Origin: Lycocorax pyrrhopterus obiensis
Taxonomy: Eukaryota > Chordata > Aves > Passeriformes > Paradisaeidae
Direction of reading: 5' to 3'
Length of the DNA: 64,000 nucleotides
Assembly: GCA_014706295.1 (NCBI GenBank)
Contig: JACSVZ010000011.1
Coordinates: forward strand, 4,032,663-4,096,662
The position numbers were made by a program, and so were the translations under genes. The notes below the pieces were generated by a model. It saw nothing but the letters and a program-made list of their open reading frames with translations. It had not been told where the DNA came from and did not search any database. Of this stretch, positions 1-13,278 are shown one piece after another (position 1 is the stretch's first letter; each line of letters begins with the position of its first letter).

Positions 1-3000
1 GCTTTCTCAAAAACAAAGCACATTTTCCACTAACACCTCAAAGTTTTAATACGAAGACAGTCTCTTCACATACCTGCCTTCTTCATGGACCAGTCCTGGC
101 TAAAAGGCAGCGTTTGTGTGTGAAATCAAAGCTGGAAAAGAAAGAATTTAAATTCACAACAGAATAAAAGACATTGTTATTGTAGAAGCTTTATTGTCAG
201 ATGAAAGAAAGAAGATAGGACAGGGTAGGAGAGGCAAAGCCTTGTGCAGTTAAAGTTGTATGCATGGAACGATATCAGGGCAAGGATTCCTGGAAGATCT
301 GTACAATGGAGTGCTACAGAGAAATCTGCATGAGACTTCAATAAGTGAAGGATGATTTGTCATAGTCCTTTTTAGAGTAGCACAATATAAGAGGGGATGT
401 CTTACCCCCCTGCTAAGGTAAAGTTAGACTGAAGCCATCAAACTCACCCCTAAAAGTCTGCAGTAACGCAGGATTTACCACTCCAACCAGTGCTGCTTAT
501 CACCTTATCATAAGCCTAACTAATGTTTTACCCTTTAGTGAAATTTATGTGAGTGTTTTCTTATTTGTCTGCCACAAACACAGAGAATAGTTCAGAGTGA
601 ACTTTTGAGGGCAGCTACAAAAGAGACTTCAGAGGATGTCCAGCTGAGATAGAATAATTACACTTGAGGGGAAAAAAAATTGCTAGAAAATTACTGTGTG
701 TTGGAAAAATTATAGCAAAAGTTAAAACTGGTAACTCTGGGGAATTAATTTAGTAATGGGCAACTCAGCCAGGCTCAGGCATTTGGATGCTTTGCTGGAT
801 TGGGCTCTTCAGAGCTACCAGAATCTCTTGGATGTCTTCAGGTGGTGTTCTGAGCCTCACAGAGGAGATCTGGGCACGACAGAAGTCCATGTAAATGGCA
901 AAAAGGCAATTATTTCCCAACACTTTCTAGATATCACACACATAAGAAGGGACAAAATGTAGAACTAAAGAATTAAAGGTGCTAAGTTAAGCAGGACGAA
1001 CTTCAGAATAGTGTCTGAAGTGGTGAGGGAATTAGACCAGGATATAGAGAGAGATGGAGATGAGGCAGACAGAAAATGGAAGCATTCCCAGATAATATGA
1101 TTTAATTTATCCCCAAAATGTGTATATATCATCTCAGAAAAAGGTCTGTACCAGATTAGGTGTGGCATACCCAAAAGGCTATGTGTGGAGTTCAAAAGGG
1201 CAGCCAGTGTGGATGACATGCAGAAGGAAATCCTGGGAAACAATCTCACATCCCTCGACATGTGTTATCCCTCGTATCACTTACAGCAGCCTCATGGTCC
1301 CTCTGGCTTCTCCTGTAACAATCCATTTAAAAATAAAGATATTGCTCTTCATTGTTATTTCTCAATGGCCTTATTTGTATCTTACTCTTACATTCTCTGT
1401 CAGTTTTGATAATCTGCATTAGCAGCCTTGTATCCAGCTGGTTTACTCTTTCATTCTGCCTGGGTTTTAGTGTTCTACAGAACAAGCAAGTAAACACAAT
1501 ATGTAAAGTGAACTAAAGTTAAGACCAACACTAACTTGTAAGAACAAAAACTTATTTATTCTACCATTTTTTTCAATCCAGTGAGAATATGTATTTCAGT
1601 AATCAGAGATGAATGAGAGTGAGGTTGTAGCATTCACAGTCTGAGTCTGTCACTGGGACTTGTGACTGTGTGGCTGCTACTTACAGGCACCTGTAAAAAG
1701 GAAAATCATGTTCCTTAGCCTATTTTGAGACATAATAAAAGTTTGTAAAGCATTTTGATACCCTTCAATGAAGGATGACATATTAAGGTGACAAATGACT
1801 ATTAAATATCACCGACAAGTCTGAGACTCCAAGCAGCTCCCTTTCCACATCCACCAGATTCAGCAATGGGATTTGGATGTGTCCACTTCTCTGTTAACTC
1901 CAGGGAAAGTCTTCTTGGCACTGCCACTGTGCTGAAGACCTTTGTCAGAGCCCCTTCCTCACTTGTGGCAGCTGGACTGGCAAGGGTGTGACTCCTTTGC
2001 CCAGCCCTGCCGTTGCCACTGGATGAACCACCCAGACTGGACCTCCCAAATTTCCTCTCAGAGGCATCCCAGAGAGCTCAGCTGGCAAGTGGTGTCGTTT
2101 CTGGGGCTGCCAATCTTTGCAAAAGACAAAAGGCTTGGAAGGCAACTAAAGAGGGAAGAGAATCCTCCCAGTGTTTCTCCTTCCAGTTTATGTCAGGTTG
2201 TAGCTGGGGGTGGGTAAGGGCAGTAAGGAATTTCCTTCCACTGGGTCTCATAACTGCTATTTCATTTAGTTTATCCAGGAATTCTGTTTTCCTTACCTTT
2301 CCTAAAGGCTGGGTCCTTAGGTAAATGTTGTGTTTGTTTTTCCTTGAAACCAGCCTTAAGTGTAGACAAAGTAGCAGTTTAGTCTATGTGCACAACTAAA
2401 CTAAAATACTCAAAACTCAAAAAAACCATCACCAGCATTGCCAAGGATATATTCATAGTGGCTTAATTATACCTAAAGGCATGCTTTCTAAAACCCAGCT
2501 GTGCTGCACAGGTTCAAAACTGGCAACAGCGCCAGCTCAGGGTTTTCCCAAACTGATGCTGGCTAATTTTCATTGAATATCGAAGCAGTTTTAAAATGGT
2601 TGCTCAGATGGAAGTGTCATTGAGGAGAAAGGTACCTGTTTGAAACACAATTTCCCATGGGCATCCTCCAGTGACAGACATTCTAATGTTACCCTCCTTC
2701 TGCTTTTAGATATGTGGATTTTGCAGTTGAGTAGAAAACAAAGGAAGCATAGGATCCATGGAGCAGTTTGCTGTCTGGCTTTGCAGGTAAAATTGCTAAT
2801 TGAGGGCTCCACAAATAAGTTAATCTAGACATGAAAGTTTATGACTATTTCTTTATTTAACTAATAGTAACAACATTTAAGTAGTCATGTCCAAATAACA
2901 CAAGCAGTTACTTTCTTTCTACGATTCAGTAAATAACATAGTATTGATTTCTATATTGGTAAATAATTGAAAGCCAATAACAATCAAAAATATTTGTATA

Positions 3001-4848
3001 AGCATGAATAAGCATTTTATTTAGACATGAGAAATTTTTATTTCATTTTTTTTCTGGTTAAATTTCAGTGTATCTGTGAATATGTCAAGATGACAGAATC
3101 TCATTTAAAAGCTGTGAAGACAGCTGACAGAAAGTGCATTAAAAATTAGATTTTGAATTCAAAGAATGAAAGCTTTAAATCACTACAGGCATGTCTGTAG
3201 GACAAGATTGATACCAGATGCTATTTAGTACATGTTATTAACAAACCATTCAAGCCTTGAAGGGACCTTGTCACTACATAACTTCTGTCTATGTAAATAA
3301 GATTGAAGCAAGAATTTATATTGCCAGCGATATCGAGCATCCAGTACATCAAAGAAACAGGACAGAAAGTATTGCTCAAGTTAAAGAAAGTACTAGAGAA
3401 TACTAAAATCTATGACTTTCTCCTGACTTTGCTTGCACACATAAATCACTCCACAGTGCCACACGAAATCTATCTCATGAAAGCTTTGGCTGGCAGAACA
3501 ATTCAAACACCTACAGTTGTCTGTGTGCTAAGGAAAGGGTATTGTGTTAACCAAAAGTTGTTGTGTTATTACAAACCAGCATACATTAACGCAGATTGAG
3601 TTTTAAACTGAAAATAGATATCCACTGCAAGACTCATCAAAAGTCCTTTATTTTCACTCTCTCTCTTTCAAAGGTCCCCTGTTCTTGTTATGCTGGTCAC
3701 TAATAATTGTGGTATCCAACACTCCGTGCTCTGGGGAATATTGTGATAGCAGTCTGAACAGATGAATTCTGGTCTTCCCTGATCCTCTGCTCCACAGCCT
3801 CCACTGATACACCCATTCAGCGTTAATGTGACTCTCTTGCCTTTTCCTGTGGCCTCCCTAATTTATCAAAACCAGTTCTCCCTTGCTTTTCACCTTAGTC
3901 ATTCCAGACCCACTTATGTACGAGTCCCTCCAAAGGGATTGCCTGGGTTACCAAAGGACATGTTGATATCAGACATGTCTGTTACCAGTTCCACAAATAT
4001 TTTCTCAGTTTCACAATTTTTATTACTGAAAAAACCACCAGGAGGTCAGTCTGATCTTCTTTCTCAGCCCCTGTGGCTGAACTAATAAAGTTTTCAGAAG
4101 CATCCAGTCTTAGTGAAAGAGAATGCATCACGTCTTTACATAAATTTCTGGAAACATTGTTATCCACAATACTGCTGGGTTTTCTTTTCTTGGCTTAATT
4201 TACCTGACAGAATTTTAAGCATTAAATAAGTAGTTATTTGCTAATAAGAACTTGAGGGAACTTGGTCATCAGAAGATTTGAAAGCAGAATTTTGATGGGT
4301 TGCAATCTGATCTTTAAATCCCTATGTGATTTTTTCTTTTTGGTCTGTGATGGTGTTTTCTTTGTACTGACCTACATCCATGACAACTACAGTGAAATAC
4401 CTGAGCTGCAATCCCACTTTTACAAGATGAAACAGCAGCTGGCAGGTCATTCTCTGTACGAGAAAACTTTGGAACTTACTTGCCTAGAAAACAGCTGATA
4501 TTTGTCTCCATCCATTGTCAGAACACCTCACTGGGGTTGTTTGTATTCCACAGGAAAATGATATGTTTTGGAGCCCACAAAACTGATGGAAATCTCTGAA
4601 AAACAAATATTCTGACTCCAGGCTATACAGCCCTTCCCAGATCACTTCTCACCTTGGCAGTTCTGTTTCAGTAATCGAGAGACACCGGGGTCAGACTGAC
4701 AGAAAAGGAGGGAGCCTGTTTTGGCAAGGGCAGCAACAGAAGGGTGTGGATCTCCTGCAGGGCTTTGCCATTTCATGCCTGGGCTCAGGGGTCCACTCTT
4801 GGCTTCTCCAGGACCAAGGGTGGTTTCCCACCCACCCAGTGCCCTTCT
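1..4848. other. Single-copy non-coding DNA, no gene recognised
   Basis: This stretch is AT-rich with local GC-richer patches (about 1940-2220 and 4640-4848). Open frames reach only about 103 codons, overlap each other on both strands and match no protein I know. A segment at 2710-2786 has a pyrimidine-rich acceptor and a GTAAAA donor but a poor protein sequence. I see no repeat of a known family before the CR1 piece that starts at about 4849. Confidence 0.6.
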
Positions 4849-5290
4849 CTGATGGACGGACTCCACCAGTGGACAAGGGAAGGCTACAGATTCATTTGTC
4901 TGGACTTCTGTAAAGCTTTTGACATGATTCCATGCAGCATCCTCCTCTCTAAACTGGAGAGAGATGGATTGGATGGATGCACTTCAGATGGATAAGGAAC
5001 TGGCTGGACAGTCACACCCAGAGGGTGTCAGTGGCTCAGTTCTGATGGACATCAGTGACAGGGGGGGTCCCTGAGGGGTCTGTACCAGGACCAGTGGCAT
5101 TTATTTAATGTCCTCATCAATGACATAAATGAAGGGATCAAGGGCCCCCTCAGGACATTTGCAGGGGTGTGCAAGCAAGGAGTGCAGGGACACTCCTGAG
5201 GACGGGGCCATCCAGAGGGACCTGGACAAGCTCCAGAAGTGGCCCCTGGGAATCTCCTGAGATTTAACAAGGCCCAGTGCTGGTGCTCAA
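4849..5290 (+). mobile_element. CR1 LINE fragment, reverse-transcriptase region, decayed
   Basis: Translation of the plus strand at about 4889-4980 gives a CR1-type reverse-transcriptase block: a run reading CLDFCKAFDMIPCSILLSKL, then DGLDG. The next bases still follow the CR1 order in shifted frames: a NWLD-like block, a GVPEGSVPGP block (the usual GVPQGSVLGP) at about 5064-5095, an INDI-like block, and a RDLDKL-like block near 5216-5235. Stops and frameshifts separate these, so it is a dead copy. Both the 5' part of ORF2 and the 3' end are missing. CR1 is the dominant avian LINE and usually leaves such truncated copies. The GC-richer bases just upstream (4640-4848) do not look like CR1. Confidence 0.88.
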
Positions 5291-7510
5291 CATGACAAAT
5301 AAGGTACTGTTCTTCCATTGAAATTTAAAACTGATAGAAGCTCTGCTTGCTATCTCTTTGATGAATCCCGAGCAGAGATTTCACTTTAACACAGTGCCTA
5401 CAATCTGGATCTGGTGCAATTCCGTAATGTCTCCCTTTTTAATTTATTGTTCTTATTTTCTTTTAGCCTCCTACTGATGTGTCAGTTTGGAATTACAATG
5501 TTCCTGGATTTGCAGATGTTATTGAAATATGGTGATTTATTCAGGGCTGTGTTAGAAAGGGTGTCAAAACACAGGAAACTAACTTTCCCCTGTAGATGTG
5601 GATATATACATGACATGTCTTTTTCCTAAATCACCTTCTCTTTGTAAGTCTATTCAGTGTAACATCATCCCCTTACGTGAATATTACGGTCTCATCCCAG
5701 GCTTTACTGAAATCTGTATAAATGCCCTTGATTTGAACAACATGCAGCAGATTTAAATTCTGCAATAAATTTCAAATGGCAGAATTAGCACTTCAAGTTC
5801 TTGTGAGTAACTGAGATTGCAAAGAGCAGCTGTGTTTGATCTAGTCAGCCCACAGGCCATATTCTGAGAGACTGCTTGTAACTGCATCGAGGGGGAGAGG
5901 CCACTCCTGTTTGTTTCCCAAGTACTGAAAATAATTTAGCTTTATCTTACTATGGAAGGAGCGCTTTGGTTTGATTTTTAGGACGGTCATGAAACAAAGA
6001 TGACCTTTCTAAGGGCACTGATGTCATAACCCCTTAATCCCCGAAATGCTCATGCAGAAGTGCTTCCCCTGCCCTCCCCTGATGAGAAAATGGCTCAGGG
6101 GTGCCTGGCTGGGTGTGAAAAGCATTTCCCAGTTGCTGGCAAGGCCGGAGGCTGGTGCTGCAGCCAGGTGTGGGCAGATTGCAGATTCATCCCCGTCTCA
6201 TTGGCATTCCTCACGTGGCACTGCTGCCTTGAGACAACAGCACAGCCTGAACTTTTGCTGCTCCTCGCAGGAGGTGAGCCTTGTCCTGGGCAATTCACAC
6301 TCTGCTTTGTGCTCCTGGAGCACGGAGTGGCTTCTGTACCCCACCGGCTTCATGCAAACCTGGCCATTTGTGGCATTTGCCGGCTGTCTGATCAGATGCC
6401 CTGCCTAGCTGAATTACTGCTGCCACCAACAACGAATTTAAAGCATCCACTTAAAGCTTACGAGCTCAAATCACCTCACATGGTTCATGCAAATATTAGA
6501 ATCAGTGAAATGAAAATATATAAACCCAGACCTCCTCCCCTGAGTGACTGTTATTAAGCAGAGATTTACAGCCAAAGCCCCATCGTGTTGAGGCTGGATG
6601 CACTTTTCAACTCACAAATATTTCAGCCATTAAATGATATATTTTGCAACATACGGAAGGATTGCTCTAATATGCTGATAATATATATTTCATTGGCAAA
6701 GAATAAATTCCTTTTTGACAGACGTTTTAAATTCTAAACTGCTGAAATAAAACTTTAAGTGCTGGCATCTCCTGTTTATTGATGGCAGGTTTTTTGATAA
6801 GATGGTATGGTTACTAATATTTTCTATAAAATAATGAGAATCTCATTGCTTGGGAAACTTTCCAAACAAAGTTGAATGTAAATTATGTAACACCAAGTTG
6901 AAATTGGCACACAGTATTTTCTATATGATAGGGGACAATTAAATCAGAGATAATGGAAGGAATAAAATAATCCAAGCACAAATCACTAGAGAAATTACTG
7001 AAGAAATGTAGCATACCAAAACAGGTGAGAATGAGCAAATAAATATTATAACTTCAATTAAAAAATAGAGTATTTAATGGACTGGAAAGGGATGTGGGAA
7101 TTAACATTGGCTGATATATTTCAAACCACTGAATTAAATCCATAATATCTGTTTGTGTTGCTATATTTTAATATCTGTGGTTGCCTGAAAGTCATCTTCT
7201 AGGAAACAACAACCCCCCAAAAAAGATATATACTTGTCAGTAAGACTACAAAAGTGCTATTTACTGCCACCAGAACTTGATTGGAACCATTTTGTGCAGC
7301 CACACACATCAGGCAGGAAGAGCACTTTTAGAACAACAATACTGGTTAAAAATCCTGCTGTGTGGGGGGGAGCAGAGCTGCTACACCACAAACTTTGCAC
7401 ATGGGGAGGGATGAACAGACCTGGAAAAATTCGCAGATCTCTTCAGCAGAGGCTGCAGCTCAGAATGGGGGTGTTGGAAGGGCTGCTGAAGAGCCTGGCT
7501 GAGGCTGTGA
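5291..7510. other. Single-copy non-coding DNA, no gene recognised
   Basis: The first part is AT-rich. Positions 6046-6420 are GC-richer and carry two overlapping plus-strand frames of 120 and 165 codons with no recognisable domain. An open, splice-flanked segment at 5467-5531 is discussed among the rejected items. From about 6560 to 7230 the sequence is strongly AT-rich with no identifiable repeat family. Confidence 0.55.
6487..6524 (+). promoter_or_regulatory. Octamer plus TATA-like pair (possible promoter)
   Basis: A perfect octamer ATGCAAAT (6487-6494), the POU/Oct binding core, is followed 22 bp later by TATATAAA (6517-6524). A related ATGCAAAC lies upstream near 6354. This order and spacing resemble octamer-dependent promoters. 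Nothing downstream is recognisable as a transcript and the flanking DNA is AT-rich, so both motifs could occur by chance. Confidence 0.2.
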
Positions 7511-7596
7511 GGGCTCTCTGATAACACAGGGGGGTCTCTGATAACACGGGGGGGTCTCTGATAACACCGGGGTCTCTGATAACACCGGGGTCTCTG
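7511..7596 (+). repeat. Short minisatellite, 20/18-bp unit, 4.3 copies
   Basis: The core TCTCTGATAACAC starts at 7515, 7535, 7555 and 7573, and a fifth partial TCTCTG starts at 7591. Periods are therefore 20, 20, 18 and 18 bp. Units differ mainly in the length of the G-run that follows AACAC (4 to 8 G, with A or C before it), so slippage in the G-run explains the two period lengths. The array lies at the 3' end of a plus-strand open frame (7234-7521) that I do not consider real. Confidence 0.85.
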
Positions 7597-9048
7597 GTGG
7601 CTGTGCTGCTGGCAGGGGAGATCTCTGCGGAGTGGCTTGTGGAGCACAGACTCTCTGAGCAGGCAGCTTTCCCTTGGAATTGCTTCAACTACAACAAAAC
7701 ATCTTCTCATCCAAACAAAAAAAATTCCGCAGGAGCATTTGACTAGCAGGGGGATTTAACTCCACAGCAAATTGATGGAAAATATTCACTGGTGAGCACC
7801 AGGCACTCACAGGTGGAGAAGGGTATTTGTTTTGTCTCATTTATTCCGATTGCTAAAATATTCCCCAGGTGCACATCCTATGCAGTGGGTGGCTTTTCCA
7901 ATGCTTGAAGTGAAAACACACAGCAATACAGCACAAATGACTGCACCTCTCCTCTTTGGGGTATTGCTGAACAATGTTCATTTTCCCCCTGAGAACCCGA
8001 TGCTGAGCCCAGTGGAGAGACATAACAAACTCTGGGACTTGCTGAATTCCACCATGTGGACTTAAATTCCATATTTCTGGTACAGTTTGTAGCTAGTATG
8101 GTGATATTTTATGGTTATAAGTCCTGCTTTTCTTTATGAGAGCCAAAGTTACCTTCTCATGAGGGTTTCATACATGAACAGAATTGCCATTAAACTATTT
8201 TTTTTCAGTGTCTCCCTATATTGGACACCACTGAAAATCTGAAGTTTTCTTTTCTCTGAGTGTCTCCCAGACCTTATTGACTGCTCTTGAATCTTCAGTC
8301 TGCAGAAGCAATTAGCACTGATTTAACAGCAGAATGTGGGTAATGAGGAATTTTGGCATTACTTGGATGCCACTTCTCTAAGGCACCCGGTCCATATGAG
8401 GAGAACAAAAGTACTCAAAAAGAAAACAAGACCACTCGAGAAGAGGTCATTTGGAACCACGCTTGCTCTGGCTGCATTTTTTAGAGAAAGGAAAAAAAAA
8501 TCATCACCTCTCGCTGGGGAAAGCCTTTGTAGCACACTAGTTTTCCTTAGATAAATGTTAGATTTACACAGAGCAGCAAGCCTGGAAAATATATGTTACC
8601 TTGCACACTCAGCACACTTCACTTTTTAAGTACCTTTTTATGCTCTTTTATTTTTTCTTTTAAGACTTGCCAGCTGATCTCAAACAATGTATTCTTGTGC
8701 TGCTTTTTTTTTGCATTTTAACTTGTCTTGAAAAATAACCAGCAGTTGAGTGCAACTCAAATATTCACTTTCCAAAGCTTGACCAAATTACATTGCACAT
8801 TCAATTTCTTCTACCTTCCAGGACAAGCAAATTAAATGTGATGTGCTGTAAGAGGAATAAGCTCAGCACTTCTATAAACTTCAATATTTTTCTGTTACCA
8901 AACCACCAAGCTGTTAATTAGAGAATGATGGAATCATAGGGACTGGAGCAGTGTAGAGAAGATCAGCTATTTGTACATGACCTGGAACTAAAACTGTAGC
9001 AGGGAAAAGGAGATGGAGGGGAAGGACATAATTCATGATTACTTTTGT
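7597..9048. other. Single-copy non-coding DNA, no gene recognised
   Basis: AT-rich sequence with open frames no longer than about 77 codons. A weak resemblance to the 3' end of an antisense CR1 (GAATGATGGAATCATAGGG at about 8924-8942) is too short to call. The rest shows no family I recognise. Confidence 0.5.
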
Positions 9049-9192
9049 ATATTCTATTCTATTCTATTCTATTCTATTCTATTCTACTATGTTCTATTCT
9101 ATTCTACTATATTCTATTCTACTATATTATTATATTATATTGTATTATATTATATTATATTATATTATATTATATTATATTATGTATATATA
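9049..9192. repeat. Compound pentanucleotide microsatellite (ATTCT)n then (ATTAT)n
   Basis: About 9049-9130 is an ATTCT array interrupted by ACTAT units. From about 9126 to 9185 the unit becomes ATTAT (read as TATAT/TATTA), and the array ends in a short TA run. The two units differ by one C-to-A change, so the second block probably arose from the first by point mutation followed by slippage. Two open frames rich in Y, I, L and F run through it and are artefacts of the repeat. Length is likely variable between individuals. Confidence 0.95.
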
Positions 9193-12100
9193 ATTGGAAA
9201 ATCCCCCCAACACTGAGCATTTTTATTCTGGAGGATGGAAATTAACTTGTTTCATTTTTTAATTCATTGCTGATAGAATGATTTTTGGGAGTCCTGACAC
9301 CTTTGAGTGAAGGACATGGGATGAGTTTCCAAGCTGAATTTCAGCTGTTCAACCACCTGAAATCTCACCACCTGGCCAGAAATGCTGAGGAGTTAAAAGA
9401 TATATTAAAGGTGTTCTGTTCTGGAGGTACCTCCCTACCTTAGGCACTTCTTTGACCCCTGTTTCTGAATTATCAAAGCACCTCCCAATCTTTGGGCTTT
9501 ATCTCGACAACCCCCTGCGAGGGTTTGCTGTTATCTCCGCACTCACGCTGACACTTCATGTTTCAAGGAAGTACAAAATCAAACTGGCTCAAATGTAATA
9601 GTTTCCCTTTGGCCTTGGAGGCCCAAGGCAGCTCTTTCTAAACATGGTTTCAATCATGTTTCTCAGATTAAATGAATTATTCAGGTCTTTAAATCTACAT
9701 TTTGCAGAAGATTTTGCTCAGCTTGAAGATCAAGTTATAAAAAGTCATCATTTCTCTAAACTGCCTCTTAATGGTGGTTTTGATTAAAAAGTCATGTAGG
9801 AAGTATACACCTTTTTAAATACATGGTAGTTTTACAATGAGTAAACCTGGTTTTCTTATGTTCTTCAGGGAAAAAAACATCACCAGTTCAAAGTAGGACA
9901 ATTTGTAATTATAACTGAAAGGGCAGGCCAGACTTGTACGTCTGATGGCAAAATGGAAGTTGCTGAAGGATTTCGTGTTTCCAGGTTTTCCTACCACTCT
10001 TAGGGATTCATTTCATCCAGAGTTTGAACACACATTACATACAGGAGTTGGTAAACTTGAAAAGAATTCGATATTTTAGGGCAGAAAAGAGAACTGATTA
10101 AAGAGTTAAATTCCAGTCAATGGTATTTACTTGCTGTTGTTATGCTTTCCAAATAAACCATTGTTTACAGTTTACCTTTTCATTGTGCTAGATGAAAAGG
10201 GAAGAAAATATGAAGAATTAATTGTTGTATCCAGGATGGGAATGTTTGGAGACAGCAATTCTTGCAAAAGGCACTGGAATGAGCAAAGGAGAGGTTTTTC
10301 TTTTTTTTCCAGCAGAGTAAATGTACTTCCAGTGCACTTTCAGAATAAACCAAAAACCAGTGTGTAAAATGACAAAGAAATTGGAAAACAAATCAGCTGG
10401 AAATGCAAACTCTTCAGTATTAACAGTGGTTGCTGTATTACCCTTTTCAGCTGAAGACTGATGAGCGTGTTCCTCAGGGGAAGGGCTGACTTTGGCTGTC
10501 CCTTGTCTTACACGTGGATTTCTGTGTGGATTTCTGCCCCTTTCTTACACGAGGGTCCTGTGCTGTGCCCTCATCTGAGCCAGGACAGCTGTATTGAGAC
10601 TACAGAGACAATTGGATCACAGAGGTTACAAAGTCAGTAATCATTTTTGTTATTATTATTGCCATTCCAGCTCCCCATTTCCCTTCACTACTCAAACTCC
10701 TTGTGTGCACTCAGAAGCGGGGGGCATTCAGCAAAGGGACAAAAGACACCCAAGTGGGTGGCTGGGTTTGCCTGGGGAGCCCTCTTGTAGTGAGGAAGGA
10801 AGGAATTACAGCCACCTCCCCACCAGGGGAGCCTGCCCAGACCCCAAGTCCTGCCCCAGGAGGACCAGGTTCCACCAGCAGCCCCAGGAGACACTCGAGG
10901 CTCTCCAGCTGGAAGCTGCCTCTGTTACCCACTCCAGCACCACCAGGGAGAGTGTCTAACACCGGGCACACTTTTCAGGGAAAACCCTGAAGTGTTTCCT
11001 GTTCTGTCACCATCTGGGAGGGCTCCTTGCATCTCAGAAATGGCACCACGTCCAGTGGTGTGCCGTGGCCTTTGTTTTGCTAAACAGCTCCCAGGGAGGG
11101 TTTCAATCCCCAGTTTTCCTGCAGCAATCAGCTGGCTGGGGGCTCAGCAGGCGTTTGAAATGGCTTCACTTGGAAGGATCCTTTAACTGGCAGCTGAGCA
11201 ACAAACCTGCCAGCTCACAACTTCACTCGCTGTTTGGTGTTTAGCTGCTGGTAGGAAAAAAAAAAAAAAGAAGAAAACATAAATATTTAATCAACATTTT
11301 TAGTTGTAAAAGCTGGTTTTAGGGATATCTTTGAGTCACTGTCTTACTAAAAAGAAACTGATGGGGTAATTCTTTATCTGCCAAGCTCGTGATGGGGCAT
11401 GTCCTGAGCACCAGGCAAGCACTGCTTCCCGTGATTTCCCACTGCACAGGAAGGGTAAGAACTGCTTGTTGCTCCAAGTGTCTGTTCACACCACTCAGCT
11501 TTTCACATCCTGTTTTTCTGTGTTTTACCTACCAAATGCCCCAAGATATGATTTTGCAAGTGTAGTCTGAAAATCTTGGTAGAAAAACACTAAGTAAACT
11601 ATTTAATATTACTCCTGTTTCTTCCAGCTCTGTTTATGTTGTTAGCATTAGTCCTAAGAGGCAATTAAAGTATTTGTTTAAATTATAGTCACAAATGTGA
11701 CTTCTTTTCAGGCAGTGACTTTATTAACCTGTCAATCCTGATTATTATTAAGCACACTCTTCATTTTTTGTGTTTCTTGCTGCTCGTGTTCTCCATCCCT
11801 GCTCCCCAAAGGAACTGGGATTCTGCTGCTGCTCCCTGAGTGGAGAGAGCAAAGTTCTCAAATATGTGACCATCCAAAAATTGACACTAATAATGAAATC
11901 AATGACAGGGATGTCACACAAATATTAGGATTCAGGAGCATTTTCATAGACACACACTCGTTGTCTGAGCACTCCTGAGGAAGACAGGAGTGTTATTTGC
12001 AGCAGCCTAAACTCTGTGCTCTGCTCATCCAGTGATTCATGTCAATCCTCGGGCACCTTGTTGTCTATTCCTTCAGATATCAGAACAGTTCTGCTCAGTT

Positions 12101-13278
12101 CTTTGTGCTGAAACCCTGTATTGGAGTCTGCTGGACAATACATTTGGGATCCTTTTCATAACTGCACTGCAAAGGAATCACACAGAATGTCTGAGGGATC
12201 TTCTTTTGCATTTAGTTCTTTTTTTGGCTTAGTATTTGCTCTATTAATAGTGGCAATTAAAATTATGAAAATATAACAAAACACAGAAAGTTCATCCACC
12301 TGAATAAAACCAGAAATTGGAAATATTTCCTTTAAAGATCCTGGTTTTTTGGAGGTTTGCTGTATTGTTCCCCATATGGCTGTAAGACAAGGTTATTAAC
12401 AAGTGCTCGTTCAGACGAGATGTTTTGCACCCAACTGCTTACAATCAGTTAGTTGACTATGAAACTGCCCAATTTCTGTGTGTAATCAAAGTAACTGTGC
12501 ACACATTTGGCATGTAATTACGTTTCAAAATTGATTAAAATCCAGCCCTGAAACGATTGTGAGCGAAGGCTTGGCTCCAATGATTAGTTCTTAAAACTTC
12601 TTTCACAAGCTTGAGCAAATAACACATTTGCCAAAAAATGCTGCCAACTGTGAAAGTTAATTATGATAAATGTAACACAGTTCTCTCATCACCAGTGTAC
12701 AGAGAAAGGCTTTTGCCTCTCCTCACTTTATTGTCCATCAAGACAAAGATGGCGCTTCAGGATTTTTCCCTTTAACAAGGACAGATATGCCATGAGTGAC
12801 AGTTAAATTTGTTGGAGGTATTAAATTGCTAATGCTAATGCATTTTACAATCTTCTGAACTGATTTAATATATTAGACTGTCACTCAAAGTCTTAATAAA
12901 CAATTCCACACTCTTAGTTTAAAATCATCCTGTCAGACCTGGAGGTTTTCTCAATTGTCCTCCATTGTTAATGTGATAGTGGTTTACAAACAAATGACTT
13001 TTTGTCTTTATAAGTTGGTTCATATGAGACTTTAATGGGTGTTTCTCTTGTTTCTCTTTTTTATTTATTATGAAACAGCTGTGCCAGAGCTTAATGGTGT
13101 GGATTTGTGCTTTAAAGCACCTGTTCTTGTAGCTAAACTTCTCCCTCTCTTGCAGATAATCTCTCACTTATTCATATTTGAATAGATCTTTCTTCTCATT
13201 TTAGAGTATTGCAAACTCAGCCTTGTGCAACTTAATATACTTTTGAAAAATGATTTCATTATGTTTATTCTAATATAG

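Noticed and set aside
2710..2786. Segment with good acceptor and GTAAAA donor
   Set aside because: Only one frame is open and its peptide is unlike a structured protein; no neighbours support it.
5467..5531. Open segment after TTTTCTTTTAG, reading PPTDVSVWNYNVPGFADVIE
   Set aside because: Attractive peptide, but only about 22 codons, with a weak donor (GTGATT) and no recognised family. Segments of this length arise often by chance.
8924..8990. Possible antisense CR1 tail
   Set aside because: Only about 19 bases resemble the CR1 end; the rest does not follow the consensus.
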